Origin: Myxococcota bacterium
Lineage (GTDB): Bacteria > Myxococcota_A > UBA9160 > SMWR01
Length of the DNA stretch: 64,000 nt
Direction of reading: 5' to 3'
Assembly (NCBI GenBank): GCA_039030075.1
Contig: JBCCEW010000009.1
Coordinates: forward strand, 107,204-171,203
Positions 51,388 to 59,577 of this stretch are shown piece by piece (the first letter of the stretch is position 1; every line of letters starts with the position of its first letter). A program made the translations under genes and the position numbers. The notes below the pieces were generated by a model, which saw only the letters and a program-made list of their open reading frames with translations, had not been told where the DNA came from and made no database searches.

Positions 51388-51882
51388 CTAGGCGATCGCG
51401 ATCACGCGGTAGTGGTGGGCGGCCCGCGGCGTCTTGACGTCGACCTCTTCCCCGGGCGCGCAACCGAGCAGCGCGCGACCGAGCGGCGCCTGGGGCGTCA
51501 GCACCGACACGGTCTCGTCGTCGACGTTCACCTCGATGCCGCCGCCCGCCGGCAGCAGGAACACGAGTCGTTCGTCGCCGTCGTCCGCCTCGAGGGCGGC
51601 CAGCTGGTTCACGCCCATCCCATCGCCCGCGTCGAAGGGCTCGAGTCGGAGGCCGGCCAGGGTGGCCTGGGCCTCGCGGAGCGCCTCGACGCGCTCGGCC
51701 AACCCGCGCGCGAGGTAGCCCGCCTCGATCGCCCGGGTGTCCTTCGGATTCTCCTGGCGGGTCTCGCTGTGGGTCGCGCCGGCCTGGCTGGCCTGTTGGG
51801 AAGCGGCGAGCTCGGCGAGTCGGGCGTCGATCGCGGCCCGTACGGCGGCGAGGGTCCGCTCTTTGTCCGGAAGCTGCGGCAT
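51388..51882 (-). CDS. GreA/GreB C-terminal-like protein
   Basis: 164 aa from ATG 51882 (51894 is possible). An N-terminal helical region precedes a C-terminal FKBP-like domain ending VSVLTPQAPLGRALLGCAPGEEVDV, the signature seen in GreA, GreB and Rnk. The N-terminal coiled coil of a true Gre factor, with its two acidic tip residues, is not obvious, so it may bind RNA polymerase without cleaving RNA. Positioned between the RND transporter and the GGDEF-EAL gene. Confidence 0.8.
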   Translation of the reverse strand: MPQLPDKERTLAAVRAAIDARLAELAASQQASQAGATHSETRQENPKDTRAIEAGYLARGLAERVEALREAQATLAGLRLEPFDAGDGMGVNQLAALEADDGDERLVFLLPAGGGIEVNVDDETVSVLTPQAPLGRALLGCAPGEEVDVKTPRAAHHYRVIAIA

Positions 51883-51997
51883 TTCGCGGAGCATAGGCGT
51901 CGCGCGAGATCGGATCCCTATGGTCCCAGCGGAACCCTCCCGGGGCGTCCGCGACTCTCGCCTCAGCTCTCCCTGGCCCGAGGCCGATACGTTCGCG

Positions 51998-53728
51998 GTG
52001 CACGCTTCTTCCAGGGACGCACAGCTGCCGACCGAGGTGGGACTCATCTCGGGAGACATGGAGCTCGTGCAGGAATGCGCCGAGGCGCTTTCTCACGCGG
52101 GCTTCGGCGTCACGCCGATCGATCCCGACGACGTGTCGCGGGTGTCGCGGCCGCCCACCTTGCTCGTGCTCGACCATCGCCGCGCCGAGGAATCCTGGGA
52201 GAAACGGCTCCGCGCGCTGCGCGCCAACTTCGGAACGCTCCCTCCGACACTGATCCTGGTTCCCGACCGCCACGAGCCGCCCCACGGCGGTGTCGAGTTC
52301 CAGACGAGCCTCGACTTCGAGCGTCTTCCCGTCGCCTGGGACTGGGTTGCGGCCCGCCTGCGTCGGCTGCAGACCACCGGCATCACGCCCGGTGGTCCCG
52401 AACTCGAGCAGCTCCGCCGCGTCGGATGGTTCGACGCGCTGACCGGGCTCGCCACCCGGCATCATTTCATCGAGGAGCTGGGCAACCTCTGCTCCGACGA
52501 TCGCCACGTGGCGCTTCTGTTGATCGACGTCGACGCGTTCAAACGCGTCAACGATCGCTACGGACCCTGGAATGGCGACCTGCTGCTCCAGGAGATCGGG
52601 AACCGGCTGCGCGCCGCCGTGCGCTCCTCGCCCGAGATTCCCGCGATCACGACGGATACGAACCGTCCGGTGCTCGGACGCCTGAATGGCGACGAGTTCA
52701 CGATCGCGGTCCCCGACATCGAGTTGCCGGCAGCCCAGCGGGTGGCCGACGAGGTGGCCCATTGCTTCGACACCCCCTTCGAGGTGGACGGGGTCGAGCT
52801 GCGGGTGCGCGCGAGCGTCGGGATCGCCTCCTCGCCGATCCACGGCACCACGCCCCAGGAGCTGGTGCACAGCGCCGACCTGGCGATGCAGGGGGCGCGT
52901 CGCTGCCGCGACGGCCAGCCCTTCGTGTACAAGGGAGAGGTCGGCGAGGCGGCGGAGCGCCGCGCCCTGATCGAAGAAGGGCTGCCCCGCGCTCTCGAAG
53001 CCGGTGAGTTCCAGCTCTGCTACCAGCCTCGTCTGCATCTACGCAGCATGCGCATCCGCGGAGCCGAGGCGCTGATCCGCTGGACCCATGCGGAACTCGG
53101 GCCCATTTCGCCCGGCGAGTTCATCCCGATCGCCGAGGAGACCGACCAGATCTTCGACCTCGGGGGCTGGGTCCTCGAACGGGTGTGTGGTGACATCGCC
53201 GAGGGGATCCTGGGCGCGGACAACCTCACCGTATCGCTGAACGTGTCGTCCCGGCAGTTCGAGCGTCCGAACCTCGCGCGCGAGTTCCTGGACGCCATCG
53301 AAGCCAGCGGTGTCGACCCCGCGCGCATCGAGTTCGAAGTGACCGAGAGCGTCGCGCTGCGCCGCGTCGAAGAGGCCACCCGCATCCTCGAAGAGCTGCA
53401 GGCAGCGGGCTGCCATGTGGCCCTCGACGATTTCGGAACCGGCTACTCCTCGCTGCAGACCCTGCTCGAGCTCCCGCTCGACACCCTGAAGCTCGATCGC
53501 TCGGTGGTGGGCGGGATGGCCGCCGATGAGGACAAGCTCAGCGTCGTGCGCGCCATGGTCTTGATGGCCCACAGCGTCGGCCTGCGCGTGGTGGCCGAAG
53601 GCGTGTCCGAGGACGTCCTGATTCCGCTGCTCGGCCAGCTCGGTTGCGACGAGGCCCAGGGATTCGCGATCGCCCACCCGATGCCCGCGAAGAAGCTCGC
53701 GGATCGACTGCGGAGGCAGGCGCTGTGA
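51998..53728 (+). CDS. Receiver-like / GGDEF-EAL c-di-GMP signalling protein
   Basis: 576 aa from GTG 51998 (ATG 51920 is an alternative). A receiver-like N-terminal domain (about 10-120; no clear phospho-Asp loop) is followed by a GGDEF domain whose signature is degenerate, NGDEF at 230-234, so cyclase activity may be low. The EAL domain has intact catalytic residues: EAL at 357-359, SLNVSSRQF, EVTES, DDFGTGYSS, LKLDRS and AEGV, and so should hydrolyse c-di-GMP. It may act on the MshEN-containing ATPase system at 5173. The next gene overlaps by 4 bp. Confidence 0.92.
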   Translation: MHASSRDAQLPTEVGLISGDMELVQECAEALSHAGFGVTPIDPDDVSRVSRPPTLLVLDHRRAEESWEKRLRALRANFGTLPPTLILVPDRHEPPHGGVEFQTSLDFERLPVAWDWVAARLRRLQTTGITPGGPELEQLRRVGWFDALTGLATRHHFIEELGNLCSDDRHVALLLIDVDAFKRVNDRYGPWNGDLLLQEIGNRLRAAVRSSPEIPAITTDTNRPVLGRLNGDEFTIAVPDIELPAAQRVADEVAHCFDTPFEVDGVELRVRASVGIASSPIHGTTPQELVHSADLAMQGARRCRDGQPFVYKGEVGEAAERRALIEEGLPRALEAGEFQLCYQPRLHLRSMRIRGAEALIRWTHAELGPISPGEFIPIAEETDQIFDLGGWVLERVCGDIAEGILGADNLTVSLNVSSRQFERPNLAREFLDAIEASGVDPARIEFEVTESVALRRVEEATRILEELQAAGCHVALDDFGTGYSSLQTLLELPLDTLKLDRSVVGGMAADEDKLSVVRAMVLMAHSVGLRVVAEGVSEDVLIPLLGQLGCDEAQGFAIAHPMPAKKLADRLRRQAL

Positions 53729-54381
53729 GCGATCCCAACGACACCCGACACGTCGATGCCCTGAACGAGGAGGCTTCTCAGCCGCTCTTCGGTCCGGACA
53801 CGCGACTGGTGGTCTCTCAGTGGGACGTCGGGGAGGAGCAGCTGACCTCCATCGGCACGGGAACGCTCGCCTCCCCGCTGGCCGTCGGACAGCCGCTGCG
53901 GCTGCGGATTCGTCGCCAGCGCGGTCTCGAGACGAGCGACGTGCGCTCGCTGGTCTACCTCTCGGAGCGGGACCTGGCCGTCGTGACCGAGGCGACGGTC
54001 TACGTCGTGAGCCATCTGGATCGAGACGCCGGCGTCGATCTCGTGGCAGAGCTCCGCGCACGCTTGACCGACGAGTCGCTGTTTCCGGCCGAGGACAGCG
54101 CCGGCTTGACCGACTACGTGCGACTCGACACCCGTGAGGGCGAACGCGAGCGCGCCCTCGGCAAGGTGCGGATTCGCGTGCAGCGTGGAGATACGCCGCA
54201 GCAGGACGTCGGCGTGGGTGAACTCCTCTCGGACGTCGCGGTGGGGGCCCCGGTGCGCTTCACCACCGAGGACGGCGCCGTCCGCGTGACCAGCGACATC
54301 GTGTCCGTGCGCTGGCGTTCCGAAGAGTCGATCGAGGTGGAGACCGCGAACTCGCGCTACCTCTTCGAGGCGATCGAGTAG
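53725..54381 (+). CDS. Uncharacterised protein coupled to the GGDEF-EAL gene
   Basis: 218 aa from GTG 53725, overlapping the upstream stop by 4 bp (GTGA) with GGAGG upstream. Soluble, acidic, with beta-strand-rich repeats (LVVSQWDVGEEQLTSIGTG; VRFTTEDGAVRVTSDIVSVRW). No membrane segment or recognised domain. A PilZ-like c-di-GMP receptor was considered, but the RxxxR and D/NxSxxG motifs are absent. Translational coupling suggests it modulates, or is modulated by, the EAL protein. Confidence 0.7.
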   Translation: MSDPNDTRHVDALNEEASQPLFGPDTRLVVSQWDVGEEQLTSIGTGTLASPLAVGQPLRLRIRRQRGLETSDVRSLVYLSERDLAVVTEATVYVVSHLDRDAGVDLVAELRARLTDESLFPAEDSAGLTDYVRLDTREGERERALGKVRIRVQRGDTPQQDVGVGELLSDVAVGAPVRFTTEDGAVRVTSDIVSVRWRSEESIEVETANSRYLFEAIE

Positions 54382-54419
54382 GCATCCGCGCCGCGCGATG
54401 CCTCGCCCCGGAGGTTCGC

Positions 54420-54878
54420 GTGCTGACCGATTCGGACCGACGCGCCTGCTACGACCTCGCGCTGCACTACGCCCGAGCCGTCGATCGACGCGTCTACGCC
54501 GCGCTCTTGCCGCTGCTGGCCCCGGACGCCCTGATCGCCGTGCACCCGGGGGATCCGAGCGAGGTCGCGCCCGACGCGGAGATGCGCGGCCATGCAGAAG
54601 TCCTCGCTGCGATGCCGCGAATCGAGGCCTATCGGGCCACCTTCCACCTGGTCGGAAATCAGACCCTCGAGGCCGACGGCGAGGGGCGCGCGCGGGGTGA
54701 GACCTATTGCACCGCGCACCACATCTACGCGCGCGATGGACGCGACCGCGATCGGACGATGCACATTCGCTATCAGGATCGCTTCGCGCGCGCCGAGAGC
54801 GGTTGGGTGTTCAGCGAGCGCCGGCTCTGGGTGGTCTTTACGTCCGACCGACCCCTCGAGGAAGGCGCGCCGAGCTGA
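54420..54878 (+). CDS. SnoaL-like (NTF2 fold) protein
   Basis: 152 aa, GTG start with GGAGG upstream. DRRACYDLALHYARAVDRRVYAALLPLLAPDAL is a typical SnoaL_4 opening; later MRGHAEVLAAMPR, HLVGNQTLEADG and MHIRYQDRFARAESGW form the pocket-lining strands. Relatives are dehydratases, isomerases or of unknown function. Convergent with the glutathione peroxidase; a large hairpin at 54897-54936 separates them. Confidence 0.8.
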   Translation: MLTDSDRRACYDLALHYARAVDRRVYAALLPLLAPDALIAVHPGDPSEVAPDAEMRGHAEVLAAMPRIEAYRATFHLVGNQTLEADGEGRARGETYCTAHHIYARDGRDRDRTMHIRYQDRFARAESGWVFSERRLWVVFTSDRPLEEGAPS

Positions 54879-54896
54879 GCGGGCGCTGGCCCCGGG

Positions 54897-54936
54897 CCGC
54901 GTCCGGAACGCGCAGTGTCGCGCGCTCCGGACGCGG
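54897..54936. terminator. Bidirectional hairpin between convergent genes
   Basis: CCGCGTCCGGA (54897-54907) pairs with TCCGGACGCGG (54926-54936), an 11-bp perfect stem with a further short GCGC pairing inside the loop. It ends 1 bp from the glutathione peroxidase stop and starts 18 bp after the SnoaL stop. No U-tract, so probably a bidirectional 3' end. Confidence 0.5.
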
Positions 54937-54937
54937 T

Positions 54938-55417
54938 CTAGAGCAGGCCGGTGACGTCGGCCTCGATGTCTTCGGGCGCGACCGGCGGCGCGTAGCGCTT
55001 CACCACCTGGCCTTCGCCGTTGACGAGGAACTTGGTGAAGTTCCAGGCGATGTCCTCGTTGCCTTCCTCGTCCGGGTTTCCCGCTTTGAGGAACTGGTAG
55101 AGATCAGAGGCGCCTGGCCCGTTGACCTCGATCTTCGCGAACATCGGAAACGACGCATCGTACTTCGAGCGCGCGAACTCGAGGATTTCCTCGTTGCTCC
55201 CGGGCTCCTGGGCGCCGAACTGGTTGCAGGGGAACGCCAGAACGCTGAAGCCCTGGCCCTTGTGAGTCTCGTGAAGGGTACGCAGACCTGCGTACTGGTT
55301 CGTGAGTCCTCACTGACTCGCGACGTTGACGACCAGACACACCTTGCCGGCGTAGTCCGAGAGCGCCACGTCTTCGCCCGTGATGGACGACATCTGGAAA
55401 TCGTGCAGGCTTGCCAT
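54938..55417 (-). CDS. Selenocysteine glutathione peroxidase (in-frame UGA = Sec36)
   Basis: From ATG 55417 (GAGGAGG 6 nt upstream) the frame to TAG 54938 is interrupted only by TGA at 55312-55310. As Sec it gives 159 aa with the classical GPx core: NVASQ-U-GLTNQY (Sec36), FPCNQFGAQEPG (Gln70), and DIAWNFTKFLV (Trp125, Asn126), a complete U/Q/W/N tetrad. Peroxide reduction with thioredoxin- or glutathione-type reductant is expected. There is no signal peptide. The UGA is followed by a SECIS-like hairpin. Divergent from the SDR at 55513; TATGCT (minus, 55437-55442) is a candidate -10. Confidence 0.9.
55278..55312 (-). promoter_or_regulatory. Bacterial SECIS-like element for Sec36
   Basis: The perfect palindrome 55278-55295 forms, on the minus-strand RNA, a 7-bp stem (GTACGCA/TGCGTAC) with a GGUC tetraloop at +22 to +25 after UGA (55312-55310). 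The apical GCAGGUCUGC is identical to that of the E. coli fdhF SECIS as I remember it. Confidence 0.85.
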
Positions 55418-55512
55418 GCGGATCCTCCTCGGGCGCAGCATACGCGATCCCTGCGCCCGAGGGGGGCGCACCCGGGCACCCCCGCCCGCTAGAATGCCCG
55501 CGAGGGAGAACG

Positions 55513-56289
55513 GTGGAACTCAAGGACAAGATCGTCGTGGTGACCGGGGCTGCCAGCGGCATCGGGAAGGCGTTGGCTGCGCGCTTCGTCCAGGAAGGGG
55601 CGCGTCAGGTCGTCGCCGTGGACTTGAACGAGGTGGGCGCGCGGGGAACGGCCGAGGCCTTCGGCTGTGTCTCGATGGGCGCAGACGTGTCGCGCGAGGC
55701 CGACGTGCAGCGGGTGATCGAGCGTACCGAGGACGAGATCGGCCCGATCGATCTGTTCTGCTCCAACGCCGGCATCGGCGCCGCTCCCGAACTCGCGTCG
55801 GACAACGAGGAATGGCAGCGCAGCTGGGACGTCAACGTCATGTCCCATGTCTACGCTGCGCGTCACCTGGTGCCGCGGATGGTCGAGCGCGGCGGCGGCT
55901 ACTTCATGAACACCTCGTCGGCGGCCGGGCTGCTCAACCAGATCGGCGGTGCCGCCTACGGGGTGACGAAGCATGCCGCGGTGGGCTTCGGCGAGTGGCT
56001 CGCGCTCACCTATGCCCATCAGGGCATTCGCGTGTCGATGCTCTGCCCCCAGGCGGTGCGCACGCCGATGACCGCGAACGACAACGACGCGACGGCGGCC
56101 GCCGCGAACGACGGGATGATCGAGCCCGAACAGCTCGCGGACACGGTCATCGAGGGCCTGGGGGACGAGCGCTTCCTGATCCTGCCCCACGCCGAGGTGA
56201 TCGAGTACATGCGGCGGAAGACCGCCGACTACGACCGCTGGATCGGGGGCATGAACCGCCTGATGCGGCGCATCACGGGACAGGACTAG
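55513..56289 (+). CDS. Short-chain dehydrogenase/reductase
   Basis: 258 aa from GTG 55513 (GAGGGAGAA upstream). TGAASGIG (11-18), SNAG, Ser in NTSSAAG and YGVTK as the catalytic pair. The acidic DLNE after beta2 suggests NAD(H). The C-terminus DRWIGGMNRLMRR is longer and more basic than in FabG-type SDRs. The TAG stop is the left end of the MITE-like element (CTAG at 56286), so the transposition event abuts or created the stop context. Confidence 0.88.
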   Translation: MELKDKIVVVTGAASGIGKALAARFVQEGARQVVAVDLNEVGARGTAEAFGCVSMGADVSREADVQRVIERTEDEIGPIDLFCSNAGIGAAPELASDNEEWQRSWDVNVMSHVYAARHLVPRMVERGGGYFMNTSSAAGLLNQIGGAAYGVTKHAAVGFGEWLALTYAHQGIRVSMLCPQAVRTPMTANDNDATAAAANDGMIEPEQLADTVIEGLGDERFLILPHAEVIEYMRRKTADYDRWIGGMNRLMRRITGQD

Positions 56290-56452
56290 CAGGATGCTGA
56301 AAAACCCATTCCCGTCGCCACGCGGCGTCTTCCGGCCGCCTTCTTCGTTCTCGAAACTCGCTGTAGCGACACTACAGCTTCGTTTCGTCGCCTCGAAGGC
56401 AACCGGAACTCGCTCGTGTGGCTCGGTCCAGGGTTCTTCAGCAACCTGCTAG
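56286..56452. mobile_element. MITE-like palindromic element, copy B
   Basis: 167 bp with 22-bp terminal inverted repeats (56286-56307 and 56431-56452, 20 of 22 matching; outer CTAGCAGG, then TGCTGAA). The CTAG at each end may be part of the repeat or a target duplication. The core has GAAAC/GTTTC flanking a perfect 7-bp stem GCTGTAG/CTACAGC with a 5-nt loop. No coding capacity. The core aligns with copy A (46614-46774) with apparent compensatory changes. Confidence 0.7.
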
Positions 56453-56466
56453 CGCTCGCTGCTTCC

Positions 56467-57468
56467 TCAGGAGGCGGCGACGAAGTCGATGATGCGCTGG
56501 GCGAACTCGTCGGCGCGGCCTTCCTGCAGGAAGTGACCGCCCCCCTGGATCGGCTGGTTCTTCGCCGTCGGGACCCGTGACAGGAAGGGCTGCTCGCCGC
56601 CCTGCGAGACCGGATCGTTGTCGGAGAAGCAGCACAGGAACGGCTTCTCCCACTTCGAGAAGACCTCCCAGGCACGCTGGTTCGCCGGTACCGAGGGATC
56701 GTTCGGCAGGGTCGGGACCTGGGTCGGCATCGCCCGCGGGCCCATCTTGTACGACGGATCCGGGAACGGCGCTTCGTAGGCGGCGATTTCCTCGGGCGTG
56801 GCCTGGCGACCGTCGAGCGACCCGACGATCGGCGCGGACACCGGGATGTCCTCGGTGTCCCAGCACCATTTCTGCCAATAGGCAAAGGCGGCCTCCGGCG
56901 CCTCCGGGTTGCCCTTGCCGATGGCCGCCATCACTTCGGGGAGGCTCGGGGTCGGCGCCTCGCGCCGGAACCGTTCGACGGCGGCGACGCGTTCTTCGGT
57001 CACGTTCTGGGGCACCGGGATCCCGGTGTTCGCGATGACGACGCGCGCAAAGCGCTCCGGGTTCTCGGCCACCATGCGCAGCCCGATCAGTCCGCCCCAG
57101 TCCTGGCCGACGAAGGTCGTATCGCGCAGATCGTTCTGCACGAGCCAACGCGTCATCCAGTCGACCTGGCGCTGGTAGCTGTAGTCCTCGCGCGCTGCCG
57201 GCTTGTCCGACCGGCCGAAGCCGACGAGGTCCGGCGCCACGACCCGAAGTCCCGCGTCGATCAGCCGCGGAATCATCAGCCGATAGAGGTAGCTCCAGGT
57301 CGGCTGGCCGTGCATGCACAGCACCAGCGGACCGTCCGCGGGGCCCTCGTCGACGTGATGGATGCGGAGCGTGCCGCCGTCGCCGTCGTCGACCTCGGTG
57401 TAGTGCGGAGCGAAGGCGTAGCCGGGCAGGTTCTCGAAGCGGGCGTCGGGGGTCCGAAGGGTCTTCAT
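56467..57468 (-). CDS. Haloalkane dehalogenase (HLD-I-like alpha/beta-hydrolase)
   Basis: 333 aa from ATG 57468 (AAGGAGA upstream). HGQPTWSYLYR (oxyanion region), DLVGFGRSDKP, and GQDWGGLIGLR with nucleophile Asp123 and halide-binding Trp124, followed by an acid in FSDNDP and His312 in GGGHFLQE. An Asp nucleophile in this context defines haloalkane dehalogenases rather than epoxide hydrolases or Ser esterases. It converts alkyl halides to alcohols. A perfect 19-bp palindrome upstream (57496-57514) is a likely operator. Confidence 0.88.
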   Translation of the reverse strand: MKTLRTPDARFENLPGYAFAPHYTEVDDGDGGTLRIHHVDEGPADGPLVLCMHGQPTWSYLYRLMIPRLIDAGLRVVAPDLVGFGRSDKPAAREDYSYQRQVDWMTRWLVQNDLRDTTFVGQDWGGLIGLRMVAENPERFARVVIANTGIPVPQNVTEERVAAVERFRREAPTPSLPEVMAAIGKGNPEAPEAAFAYWQKWCWDTEDIPVSAPIVGSLDGRQATPEEIAAYEAPFPDPSYKMGPRAMPTQVPTLPNDPSVPANQRAWEVFSKWEKPFLCCFSDNDPVSQGGEQPFLSRVPTAKNQPIQGGGHFLQEGRADEFAQRIIDFVAAS

Positions 57469-57495
57469 GGGGTCTCCTTGGGGCGCGGGCGAATG

Positions 57496-57514
57496 TTGAC
57501 ACGGACCGTGTCAA
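57496..57514. promoter_or_regulatory. Perfect 19-bp palindrome, probable TetR-type operator
   Basis: TTGACACGGACCGTGTCAA is two 9-bp perfect arms about one base, 28 bp upstream of the haloalkane dehalogenase ATG. The arm contains TTGACA on both strands, so a repressor here would cover the -35. No regulator gene is adjacent. The remainder of the 276-bp gap to 57745 has no other element I can support. Confidence 0.65.
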
Positions 57515-57744
57515 AAGTGAATGGCCCGGGCGCTCGAGTCTCGGGTCCGTCGGGCCCGCTCCGCCAACCCCTGGGGGGCAGTGCGTCCGGGAGCGGGCCT
57601 CGTCTGGCGCCCCACCCGCCGCGTGTGGTTGTATTGGCGGCGTCCGGGCAGCCGTCGGGAACGCGCGAAACCCGTGAATTTCCTGGACGCATCGGCCCAG
57701 CGGTGCGAGCGCGCACGGTGAGCACACCACGAGGGGGGACGGGC

Positions 57745-58722
57745 GTGAAGGACTCCTCTGCCACCTATTCGTTCGTGGTCCCGATCTACAACGACGGGCG
57801 CTTGGCGGAACGCTTCTGCGTCGAGTTCGAGCGGGTGTTCCGGGAGTACCTGGCCTGCGAGGCGATCGAGGGCCAGGTCGAGCTGATCTTCGTGAACGAC
57901 GGCAGCGTCGACGATTCGATCGAGCTGCTGCGCAAGCTGGCGGGCAACTTCCCGTTCGTGCGGGTGATCGATCTGAGTCGCAACTTCGGCCAGCACCTGG
58001 CGCTCTCGTGCGGGTACAAGCACGCGTCCGGGGACTATGTCGGGATGCTGAACGTCGATCAGCAGGATCCTCCGAGCCAGATCCCGAAGCTTCTCGACCT
58101 GATTCGCAGCGGCGACGCCGACGTCGTCTACGGCCTGCGCATCCAACGGAACGATCCCGCGATCAACCGCTGGACCTCGCGACTCTTCACCCAGGTGCTC
58201 AACAAGCTCACCGGGTACGACACTCCGCTCAATATCTCGACGCTGCGCGTGATGTCGCGTCGGTTCGTCGACGCCTACGACCAGCTCACCGAGAAGAGCC
58301 GCTACCTGCCCGGGCTCGAGATGTGGATGGGCTTCAAGAAGGACTACACGCCGATCACCCATCAGGAGCGCGAGGAGGGGACGTCGAGCTACACGTTCCG
58401 GCGCCGGCTGCTCTTCGCGTTGTCGGCGATCGTGTCCTTCTCGGATCTGCCGCTGAAGTTCGCCGTCGTGACGGGGACGCTGGTGGCGGCGGTCGGCTTC
58501 CTGTTGACGGCCTTCCTGATCCTCCAGAAGCTCTTCTTCCTGGAGATTCAGCCGGGCTATACGACGACGGTCTCCCTGATCGTCTTCCTCGGCGGCGTCC
58601 AGATCCTGTTCATCGGGCTGGCGAGCCTCTACATCGGACGCGTCCTGCGGGAGGTCCAGAACCGCCCGGCCTGGATCGTCCGCGATACCTACAACTTCGG
58701 ATCAGTTCGGGAGAGTCGATGA
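57745..58722 (+). CDS. GT2-family glycosyltransferase (dolichol-phosphate-sugar synthase/GtrB-like)
   Basis: 325 aa from GTG 57745 with GAGGGGGGA upstream (57718 GTG is possible). FVVPIYNDG, VNDGSVDDS, LSRNFGQHLALSCGYKHASGDYV and NVDQQDPP (DxD-like) define the GT-A fold; two C-terminal helices (about 240-265, 275-300) anchor it. GtrB/DPM-like enzymes make polyprenyl-phosphate sugars for glycan or lipid modification. First of four coupled genes (4-bp overlap with the next). Confidence 0.9.
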   Translation: MKDSSATYSFVVPIYNDGRLAERFCVEFERVFREYLACEAIEGQVELIFVNDGSVDDSIELLRKLAGNFPFVRVIDLSRNFGQHLALSCGYKHASGDYVGMLNVDQQDPPSQIPKLLDLIRSGDADVVYGLRIQRNDPAINRWTSRLFTQVLNKLTGYDTPLNISTLRVMSRRFVDAYDQLTEKSRYLPGLEMWMGFKKDYTPITHQEREEGTSSYTFRRRLLFALSAIVSFSDLPLKFAVVTGTLVAAVGFLLTAFLILQKLFFLEIQPGYTTTVSLIVFLGGVQILFIGLASLYIGRVLREVQNRPAWIVRDTYNFGSVRESR

Positions 58723-59573
58723 GCGACAGCGCCAAGTACAAGCAGGTCATCGAGGCGAACATCGCGCTGCACAGCCGCGCGGCGGCCGACTACAGCACCT
58801 GCGAGCCCCACTTTCGCCCTGAGAACGTCGCCAAGGTCGACGCCATCCTGGCGCGGATCTTCGAAGAGACGGGCGCCAAGCGCATGCTGGATCTGGGGTG
58901 CGGCACGGGCTTCATGATCGGGATCGGCAAGAAGTACGCGAAGGAGATCCACGGCGTCGACGTCACCCAGGCGATGCTCGACGAAGTCGATCTCTCCGGG
59001 GATGCGTCGATCACACTTCACAACCACGACGCCGGCACATACCCGGTGGAGCCGGGCAGTTTCGACGTGGTCACGACCTACTCGTTCCTGCACCACCTCT
59101 ACGACGTTCAGCCGACCTTCGAGACGGCGTACAACGCGCTCCGCCCCGGCGGCAAGTACTACGCCGACCTCGATCCGAACTACTACTTCTGGGAGGCGAT
59201 CGACGGGCTCGACCGCGACGGCCCCTACGATCCGATCATCAAGCGCGAGATCGAGGCGGTGTCCCACAAAGACGAGGACATCCAGGAGACGCTGGGAGTC
59301 GACAAGGACACCTTCGACCAGGCCGAGTACGGAAAGAACGTACTGGGCGGCTTCAAGGAAGAGGAGCTGCGCGAGAAGCTGCGCAAGGCCGGCTTCTCGA
59401 GCGTCGACATCTTCTACTACTGGTACATCGGGCAGGGCGCGCTCATCAACGACGAGAGCCGCGATGCCGGAGACCGGGTGCGCCATGCCGAGGTGATGGA
59501 GACCGTCCTGCAGCAGGTGCAGCCGCTCTCACGGGTGCTCTACAAGTACATCGGGTTCGTCGCCACCCGCTAG
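58719..59573 (+). CDS. SAM-dependent methyltransferase (class I)
   Basis: 284 aa from ATG 58719, overlapping the glycosyltransferase stop (ATGA). SAM-binding MLDLGCGTGFMIGIG, acidic residue in HGVDVTQ, and FDVVTTYSFLHHL; ADLDPNYYFWEAIDG follows. The family is common in glycan and lipid clusters, where it methylates sugars. The C-terminus (VLYKYIGFVATR) is short and hydrophobic. It ends 4 bp before WbqC. Confidence 0.87.
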   Translation: MSDSAKYKQVIEANIALHSRAAADYSTCEPHFRPENVAKVDAILARIFEETGAKRMLDLGCGTGFMIGIGKKYAKEIHGVDVTQAMLDEVDLSGDASITLHNHDAGTYPVEPGSFDVVTTYSFLHHLYDVQPTFETAYNALRPGGKYYADLDPNYYFWEAIDGLDRDGPYDPIIKREIEAVSHKDEDIQETLGVDKDTFDQAEYGKNVLGGFKEEELREKLRKAGFSSVDIFYYWYIGQGALINDESRDAGDRVRHAEVMETVLQQVQPLSRVLYKYIGFVATR

Positions 59574-59577
59574 CGCG

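Noticed and set aside
53725-54381. PilZ c-di-GMP receptor
   Set aside because: The RxxxR and D/NxSxxG residues are missing.
46614-56452. Integron attC site reading of the palindromic elements
   Set aside because: The RYYYAAC and GTTRRRY boundary motifs of attC are absent, no integrase is nearby, and the ends differ between the two copies.
57509-57514. Simple -35 reading of the TTGACA inside the 19-bp palindrome
   Set aside because: No acceptable -10 lies 16-18 bp downstream on the minus strand; the perfect symmetry fits an operator better.
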